A DNA stretch of 64,000 nt from an uncultured Gammaproteobacteria bacterium (GTDB lineage: Bacteria > Pseudomonadota > Gammaproteobacteria > UBA6429 > Thiohalophilaceae), in the NCBI GenBank assembly GCA_937967995.1, contig CALBTB010000003.1, forward strand, positions 1 to 64,000, given 5' to 3'. A program made the translations under genes and the position numbers. The stretch's first letter is position 1; every line of letters begins with the position of its first letter. Of this stretch, positions 58,857-64,000 are shown piece after piece. Below the pieces are notes generated by a model. It saw only the letters and a program-made list of their open reading frames with translations, did not search any database and was not told the DNA's origin.

Positions 58857-59914
58857 GAGCGTCGTTCAATAAATAGTCGTGAAATCTGAAGAAGGCCAAG
58901 CCAAATCAGGGCAAGGAGCAATGGCCACATATACAGAGGAATTTTTATATATTCCGGTTCGGCTATAATCTCGCGTCGTTCGCTTTTATTAATTGTCTGT
59001 AGTGCGGTATTCAATGAGGCTTCATCCCTGGCCCAGAAGAATTGACCATTTCCGGATTGCGCAATCCGTTTCAGCAGGTAAAAACTGGTCGGGTGATAGA
59101 TAAGTGAGCGATTATTTTCCTCCTCTGCAGCGTAGCTACCTGATCCAATGGCGATGGTATGGAGTCGTACGCTGTTTTTTGCCAGATATTCTGCCGCTAC
59201 CGCTGGATCAATGGTGCGGGTCGGTCGGTTCACATCAGAGATAAGCACCAGAACGGGTTTATTGTTTGCCTGAACGTTTTTCCCGGATGTCCAGCGCAGG
59301 CTGTAGAGAAGTGCACGGCTGATATCACTGCTTCTGCCTGTTAAAACAGCCGGTTCGAGCCGCTGAATCTGATATTCCAGTAGCGCATAATCATTACTTA
59401 GTGGAACGTAATAATAAGGGTGTTCTGAAAAAGGTATGATACCGATTCGATTGCCTTCGAGGTTGAGCACGAAATGTCGCATTACGTTTTTAAGCATCGT
59501 AATTCGTTTGATACGATCACCATCGACCAGATAGTCTCGTAATACCATGCTGACAGATATATCCAGAAGAAAAATAATATCTCTGTGCTGTTGTGGTTGT
59601 GGCAGTTGTTGACCAGCACGATAGGGTTGTGCAAGTGAAAGCAGTATAAGAATGATAAAGACGGCATAACTAAAATACTGCAGAATAAAACGCTTTTTTC
59701 GTTTTAGTAGTTTGTTCTGGATGAAAAGTGATTTTAACCTTGCGTATTGCGGGTGAAAATACACATTGGCGGTTATATCTGGGAGCTGCCCGGCCAGCGT
59801 TGACAAGGTGCTCGGCAAGAACCTTATTATTAAAAAAAGAACTAGCAGGCTTATTGGAATCAATATCAGCCAGACAGGTTCGGCAAACTGTATGGACATA
59901 ATTAATTCAGTCAT
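58853..59914 (-). CDS. batA: VWA domain membrane protein BatA
   Basis: A 353-residue protein with the BatA layout. It has an N-terminal hydrophobic helix (VWLILIPISLLVLFLIIRFL), a second helix (about 76-93) and a VWA domain with the MIDAS motif FLLDISVSMVLRDYLVDG and the conserved loop TGRSSDISRALLYSL. A C-terminal membrane helix (MWPLLLALIWLGLLQI) follows. It overlaps the VWA-TPR gene by four bases and the DUF4381 gene by eight. Confidence 0.88.
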   Translation of the reverse strand: MTELIMSIQFAEPVWLILIPISLLVLFLIIRFLPSTLSTLAGQLPDITANVYFHPQYARLKSLFIQNKLLKRKKRFILQYFSYAVFIILILLSLAQPYRAGQQLPQPQQHRDIIFLLDISVSMVLRDYLVDGDRIKRITMLKNVMRHFVLNLEGNRIGIIPFSEHPYYYVPLSNDYALLEYQIQRLEPAVLTGRSSDISRALLYSLRWTSGKNVQANNKPVLVLISDVNRPTRTIDPAVAAEYLAKNSVRLHTIAIGSGSYAAEEENNRSLIYHPTSFYLLKRIAQSGNGQFFWARDEASLNTALQTINKSERREIIAEPEYIKIPLYMWPLLLALIWLGLLQISRLFIERRS

Positions 59915-60356
59915 TGGATTGTGGCAGGTTTTTTATCCAGAAGTGGGTTTCAGTAATCAGGTAGGCAATCGTCTCGTCGTCCGGGTTTTTCGAATGGAAA
60001 ACACAGCGTAATAGCAACGGGTAATAATCATTCCAGTTTTTACCTGCCTGTTCAGTATGAAAAGCATGGCGAAAATTATTATTGCCGTTGGCAAGTTGCA
60101 GTGCATGGAACAAGCGTCTGGCAATAGACCTGGTTGTATCCAACCCTTGCTGGTTTGCATGCCGGCAACGTCTGATTTCTGTCAGTGCGCGCTGTCGGGG
60201 TTGTTTATTCCAGATATAATAAATCAGAGAAAAACTTATTATTAAAAAAGCCAACAGAGCTAGCCAGACGAATATCGAAACAGGATCAGGTGGTAGAGGT
60301 TGTACTATATCCACCCATTGTGTGTCTATAGCCGGTTGTCTTTCATAAGGTGTCAA
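59907..60356 (-). CDS. DUF4381 family membrane protein of the Bat operon
   Basis: A 149-residue protein. An N-terminal segment with PLPPDPVSIFVWLAL leads to one membrane helix (about 28-48), followed by a cytoplasmic helical domain. Position between DUF58 and BatA, together with the DxPPPVSxW-like start, is typical of DUF4381. Function unknown; probably a scaffold of the MoxR-Bat complex. It overlaps both neighbours by a few bases. Confidence 0.8.
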   Translation of the reverse strand: MTPYERQPAIDTQWVDIVQPLPPDPVSIFVWLALLAFLIISFSLIYYIWNKQPRQRALTEIRRCRHANQQGLDTTRSIARRLFHALQLANGNNNFRHAFHTEQAGKNWNDYYPLLLRCVFHSKNPDDETIAYLITETHFWIKNLPQSND

Positions 60357-61252
60357 TGAAGCAGTTCAAAGTCCGCAAAATAGCGTTGATATCGACATCC
60401 CGCGTTTTCAAACCAAGTTTTAATTTCGGTGAGCCGTTTCTGCATCACCTGGTTTAATTGATCGCGTAATGCCGGATTCTGGTCATCAACAGACATTGTG
60501 TCTGCATAATTACTGATTGAGTATCTGCCGGGTGGTAATATGGCTTCACTCCTGTCAATTATGTGTTGTGCAATTATATGGTGTTTATTGCGTAGTGCAT
60601 GAATCAGACTTCTATCCCTTTCCTGCATTGAGCTGAAGTCACTGTAAAAGACAATTATGCAGCCAGTCGGCAGACGAGCAAGCAAATGTGAGAGTATTGG
60701 CGTGAAAGTATCAGTGTCATTGTCGTATCTGAGCGGTGGACAAGGAGCACGTAGCTTATTGATCATGTTTGTCAGCGCTACATTACCACGCGCAGGCTGA
60801 ATCCATTCGAGATTTTCGTCTATTAACACACTGCCGGTGAGTAATTGTAAGTTATGGGCTGAATACAGTTGGTAAATAGCAAGCTGTGCTGCTAATGCGG
60901 CTTTCAGGTGGATCCTGGTTCCAAAGCGCATACTCGATCGGCGATCCAGTATTAACCATACCTGCGGCCGACGTTCTTCATAAAATGATTTACGATATAG
61001 CTCCCCCGTTCTTGCATACAGTCGCCAATTAATAAACCGGCGATCATCGCCGGGCATATAACGCGTGTTATCAGCAAACTCGTATCCACTACCAGGGAAT
61101 TTTGATAATTGCTCGCCTAACAGTATATGTTCAACGTCGTCTGGATTTTGCAGTGTTGAGGGGTTTTTGCTTGCGCTATGAAAGATTTTTTCGAGCTCAG
61201 TATCGCTTACAAGTGGAGAATAGGTTTTTTTGCTGAAAAGTTGTTTGATCAT
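60353..61252 (-). CDS. DUF58 domain-containing protein
   Basis: A 299-residue protein of the DUF58 family, regularly found next to MoxR ATPases. The signature is RYMPGDDRRFINWRLYARTG (about residues 67-86), followed by KSFYEERRPQVWLILDRRSS, which begins a VWA-like fold with MRFGTR. No membrane helix is obvious. The family's role is unclear; a part in assembly of protein complexes with MoxR is presumed. It lies 15 bases downstream of moxR and overlaps the DUF4381 gene by four. Confidence 0.9.
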   Translation of the reverse strand: MIKQLFSKKTYSPLVSDTELEKIFHSASKNPSTLQNPDDVEHILLGEQLSKFPGSGYEFADNTRYMPGDDRRFINWRLYARTGELYRKSFYEERRPQVWLILDRRSSMRFGTRIHLKAALAAQLAIYQLYSAHNLQLLTGSVLIDENLEWIQPARGNVALTNMINKLRAPCPPLRYDNDTDTFTPILSHLLARLPTGCIIVFYSDFSSMQERDRSLIHALRNKHHIIAQHIIDRSEAILPPGRYSISNYADTMSVDDQNPALRDQLNQVMQKRLTEIKTWFENAGCRYQRYFADFELLH

Positions 61253-61267
61253 TGTCGTGATTAACGA

Positions 61268-62230
61268 TCAGGGAATGGGAATAACTTCCAGCAAGCGATT
61301 TATTATATCTTCAACGGTGACTTTGTTGGCATTGGCGGTAAAGCTGGGAAGTATTCTGTGCCGTAACACATCAGGTGCTATGGCAATAACATCATCTGGT
61401 ATGACATAGTCGCGTCCCTGTATGTAGGCATAAGCACTTGATGCTCTGACAAGCGCAAGAGTTGCGCGTGGTGATGCGCCAAAGTCTATATATCCTTTCC
61501 AGTCTTCAATAAATTTCTCAATCTGTCGGGTAGCTGTAATTAATTGCACCACATACTCTTCCAGCATAGGTTCAATATGGACCTCAGCGACTTCATGTCT
61601 GGCCTGCAACACGGTCTCAGGCAAAAGTCGGCTTTCTGCCTCCGGCCGGTTTTCTCCAAAATGGGTTTCTCTGTCCCGGCGTAGTATTGCCAGTTCATCT
61701 GCTTGATCAGGATAATCGATCACCACATGTAACAGGAATCTATCCAGCTGGGCTTCGGGTAAGGGGTAGGTACCACTTTGTTCAAGTGGATTTTGTGTTG
61801 CCATTACGATGAATAAATCAGGCAGTGCATGTGTCTGGCCACCAACGGTAATTTGATGCTCCTCCATTGCCTCCAACAGTGCAGATTGCACTTTGGGTGG
61901 TGCCCGGTTGATTTCGTCGGCCAGAATTATTTCATGGAATAACGGGCCCGGCAAAAATTCAAATTTCCTGTGTTCCGGATCAAAAACGTCACTTCCGGTC
62001 AGATCACCAGGCATTAAATCCGGAGTAAATTGAATACGTTGAAAGCTTGCATGGATACCACTGGCAAGGGTTTTTACAGCGGTGGTTTTGGCCAGTCCGG
62101 GTGGCCCTTCAAGTAGCAGATGTCCGCCTGTCAGAACACCAATCAAAATCCGCTCCAGCAGGGCATGCTGGCCAACAATGATGGACTGCATATGTTCGCG
62201 TAGTTTCAGAAATTGAGGCTGGGTCTGCAT
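61268..62230 (-). CDS. MoxR-family AAA+ ATPase
   Basis: A 320-residue AAA+ ATPase, first gene of the bat operon. Walker A is LLEGPPGLAKTTAVKTLA, Walker B is IILADEINRAPPKVQSALLE, sensor 1 is FIVMATQNPLEQSGTYPLPE, and sensor 2 lies in SPRATLALVRASSAYA. MoxR proteins act as chaperones for metal-cofactor or VWA-containing complexes. In this operon the VWA partners are the Bat proteins. The start ATG at 62230 gives MQTQPQFLKLREHM. Confidence 0.95.
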   Translation of the reverse strand: MQTQPQFLKLREHMQSIIVGQHALLERILIGVLTGGHLLLEGPPGLAKTTAVKTLASGIHASFQRIQFTPDLMPGDLTGSDVFDPEHRKFEFLPGPLFHEIILADEINRAPPKVQSALLEAMEEHQITVGGQTHALPDLFIVMATQNPLEQSGTYPLPEAQLDRFLLHVVIDYPDQADELAILRRDRETHFGENRPEAESRLLPETVLQARHEVAEVHIEPMLEEYVVQLITATRQIEKFIEDWKGYIDFGASPRATLALVRASSAYAYIQGRDYVIPDDVIAIAPDVLRHRILPSFTANANKVTVEDIINRLLEVIPIP

Positions 62231-62333
62231 AGTTTCCGCATTTCATTTTTGTAATGCAGATATATTAGCAGTAAGACGAAGATAGGGGGCGGGAAAAATC
62301 CTGAAGAAATAGTCAGATAAAGGATACATAAGC

Positions 62334-62359
62334 GGCTGTTCCCGTGGTGGGAAACAGCC
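62334..62359 (-). terminator. Stem-loop after the DsrC-like gene
   Basis: GGCTGTTCCC (62334-62343) and GGGAAACAGCC (62349-62359) pair with a single bulged base. It lies 15 bases beyond the stop codon of the minus-strand DsrC-like gene. The following sequence is only mildly T-rich, so it is a weak terminator or a 3'-end stabiliser. Confidence 0.45.
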
Positions 62360-62373
62360 ACTCATCTGGGGAA

Positions 62374-62709
62374 TTAGCTGCAGCCTTTGGGACGTGGCAG
62401 GCCGGCAACCTTGTTGGCACATTTGATCAGGCCGGTTGGGAACAGTGAATAAATGTACTGCTGGCTGCTGCGATCAGCGCCAAATTTTTCCTTCATAATC
62501 TTGGAAAATTTACGCGGTTCGGCGACCACGCCTTCATCCAGGAAGAATTCACGTGCCGTGTTGATGATGTCCCAGTGTTCCTGGGTCAGTTCAGGAATCT
62601 GTTCGTTCTTGGCAATTTCAACCGCCAGCTCTTCGCTCCACTCGTCCAGGTTTTCCAGCCAGCCGGCTTCACTGAGCTTGATGGTCTTGCCGTTTACAAC
62701 TGCTTCCAT
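62374..62709 (-). CDS. DsrC/TusE-family sulfur carrier protein, variant cysteine pattern
   Basis: A 111-residue DsrC-fold protein. The DEWSEELAVEIAKNEQIPEL region, HWDIINTAREFFLDEG and the C-terminal LPRPKGCS arm are characteristic. The penultimate-type Cys110 (CysA), which carries sulfur, is present. Classical DsrC has a second cysteine 11 residues before it; that position (99) is Asn here, but there is a cysteine at 97. It is therefore not a textbook DsrC and may act as TusE (tRNA 2-thiouridine relay) or as a sulfur-trafficking paralogue. It lies 48 bases downstream of the DmsC-like gene. Confidence 0.88.
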   Translation of the reverse strand: MEAVVNGKTIKLSEAGWLENLDEWSEELAVEIAKNEQIPELTQEHWDIINTAREFFLDEGVVAEPRKFSKIMKEKFGADRSSQQYIYSLFPTGLIKCANKVAGLPRPKGCS

Positions 62710-62757
62710 TATTTCTACCTCAAAATTTGCGAAATACCTGAGTGATTATATCAGGCA

Positions 62758-63735
62758 TCACACGGTTTGATAATACAGGTTCTGCGGATGATTGGCCTGC
62801 GCGAAGAAAAACCAGCGTTCGGCAATCAATCCAACATACTGAACGACAAATGCTGCCAGTAACATATTGGTATTGCTGTCATTCATACCGATCCATAACA
62901 GCAGCAGTGGAAGCGGAAAGACCAGTACCAGGAAGATCCACTTGATGCTCTTGAAGACCACCAGCGAGGCGTGATGGAAAAAGTCACGCGTATTCACCGA
63001 GCCACCCATGAAGCCCATGGATTTCTGTTGAATACGGTTGTGACGGACACCCAGCGCAGTTTGCAAGGTTGACTTGGCTTTGAGTCGACTGTTGCGAATC
63101 AGAGAGGCAACACGCGTTGCCAGTGCCGCCAGTGTGATGATGGTGGTCCAGATACCATAAAAGCGCATCAGTTCCGGTGCACTGTGGTTGGCAAAAGCGG
63201 TGGCCAGCATGAAACCGGAAGCGGTACCAAACAGGGTGTAGTTAATTACGGTCAACGGGCTGGCCCATTCCTGCAAAAACTTCAGGCAGGCGTAAATCAT
63301 GCCAGTGCAGATAAATAGCGCGAAGGTGGCAATCATGCCAAACGTTGCGATGACCAGGCTCAGTTCCAATTGTGCACCGGTATCGGCGGTGAACAAAGTT
63401 GCATCCAGATCGAAGTAGTGCATGACACCGTAGACGAAAACAAAAAACATCAGAATCGGCAGCACGATCACTTCACGTGATAACCAGGATGTGCGCCATT
63501 GCGATGCAGCACGCCAGGCGCGTTCCGGACGGCCCAGATGAAAGAACGACGCGATCAGGCCGCCGATTAAAAACAGTAACGCGATGATGGCGCCATTGCC
63601 ATAAAAGTTATGGCTGTCCTGCATGGGCAGCAGTTCCACCGCGGAATAACTCTGGCCGGTGAACAGGGCCAGGAACATACCCTGACCAACGCCAATCAGG
63701 GTTGTCAGAAAAATTACACTAAACGCTGGATGCAT
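62758..63735 (-). CDS. DmsC-family membrane anchor subunit, probably SoeC
   Basis: A 325-residue polytopic membrane protein of the DmsC family with about eight helices. Typical parts are the start MHPAFSVIFLTTLIGVGQGM, the conserved FHLGRPERAWRAASQWRTSW segment and WLSREV. It anchors a molybdopterin/iron-sulfur enzyme and exchanges electrons with quinone. Next to an iron-sulfur subunit and a DsrC-like gene, the best guess is SoeC of the cytoplasmic sulfite dehydrogenase SoeABC; a DMSO or polysulfide reductase anchor is also possible. It begins 84 bases after the stop of the iron-sulfur gene. Confidence 0.87.
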   Translation of the reverse strand: MHPAFSVIFLTTLIGVGQGMFLALFTGQSYSAVELLPMQDSHNFYGNGAIIALLFLIGGLIASFFHLGRPERAWRAASQWRTSWLSREVIVLPILMFFVFVYGVMHYFDLDATLFTADTGAQLELSLVIATFGMIATFALFICTGMIYACLKFLQEWASPLTVINYTLFGTASGFMLATAFANHSAPELMRFYGIWTTIITLAALATRVASLIRNSRLKAKSTLQTALGVRHNRIQQKSMGFMGGSVNTRDFFHHASLVVFKSIKWIFLVLVFPLPLLLLWIGMNDSNTNMLLAAFVVQYVGLIAERWFFFAQANHPQNLYYQTV

Positions 63736-63819
63736 CGTTATTACCTCAAATACGTAAAATCAGTTTCAAGTACAAATCAACAGAATCGCAGAATTTGTTT
63801 TCTGACAAGGCATTCTGTT

Positions 63820-64000
63820 TTACCAGGATGTACTGTCGTCAAGAGTCGGTTCACTAACCGGCGCACTTGGTCCGCGCTGTTCTTTCTTGAGCGGGTTGTC
63901 GGCGCGCTGCAATTCGTCTTCGTGAATATGCATGCGGGTCTTGCGGCGCGGCAGGTAATGATTGGCCGGCTTGGTACCCCATTCAGGCATCAACTGGTAA
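63820..64000 (-). CDS. C-terminal end of an iron-sulfur subunit (DmsB/SoeB type), partial
   Basis: The last 59 residues of a gene whose start lies beyond the right edge. They read YQLMPEWGTKPANHYLPRRK, then TRMHIHEDELQRADNPLKKE, and end PTLDDSTSW. MPEWGTKPANHYLPRR is the usual tail segment after the four-cluster ferredoxin domain of SoeB/DmsB-type subunits. No cysteine cluster lies in the window, so the identity rests on this tail and on the DmsC-like gene downstream. Confidence 0.65.
   Translation of the reverse strand, partial: YQLMPEWGTKPANHYLPRRKTRMHIHEDELQRADNPLKKEQRGPSAPVSEPTLDDSTSW

Overview
The window reads as a chromosomal segment of a gammaproteobacterium, probably a sulfur-oxidising one (inference). 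Supporting signs are the rpsU-dnaG-rpoD macromolecular synthesis block, cmoA-cmoB, an alpha-2-macroglobulin/pbpC pair and creD. At the right edge sits a DsrC/TusE-like protein with a DmsC/SoeC-type membrane subunit and the tail of an iron-sulfur subunit. Coding density is high. I saw no rRNA, tRNA, CRISPR array, insertion sequence or prophage.

Layout. 1-4.2 kb: rpoD (cut by the edge), dnaG, yqeY and rpsU on the minus strand, with a 202-base inverted-repeat element between yqeY and dnaG. 4.2-11.3 kb: tsaD, a lipoprotein, a spondin-domain protein, a two-component system and a DUF1631 protein. 11.4-17.8 kb: plsY, folate genes (folB, folK, a FolM-like reductase), then a tightly overlapped plus-strand run (MidA-type methyltransferase, uppP, VanZ-like, cmoA, cmoB). 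17.8-20.4 kb: an encapsulated-ferritin-like protein without a shell gene, a zinc metallopeptidase, dodecin, a K+-channel-like protein and a CarS-like enzyme. 20.4-27.3 kb: a minus-strand run of membrane proteins, rimO, cca, a YdjM-like protein, creD and an NDUFA9-like protein. 27.4-35.6 kb: an aldehyde dehydrogenase, a MepA-like endopeptidase, a MacAB-type efflux set, a TauE-like exporter and a diguanylate cyclase preceded by a near-ideal CRP site. 35.6-46.8 kb: HIT, DsrE-like, moaA, ctaA, then alpha-2-macroglobulin and pbpC.

The most unusual part is 46.8-55.6 kb. It holds a small exported protein whose 3' region looks like a small RNA, a stand-alone BTAD regulator, a small lipoprotein, a FecR-TPR-beta-barrel protein, a CHASE2-domain nucleotide cyclase and a divergent Crp-type regulator. 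Together with the CRP site at 33.3 kb this suggests an envelope-sensing cyclic-nucleotide circuit that may also reach c-di-GMP signalling (inference). From 55.6 to 62.2 kb there is a complete MoxR/Bat operon, and the window ends in the sulfur-related genes.

Start codons were chosen by ribosome-binding sites, signal peptides and overlap with neighbours. Several reading frames extend upstream through TTG or GTG codons that I judged not to be real starts.
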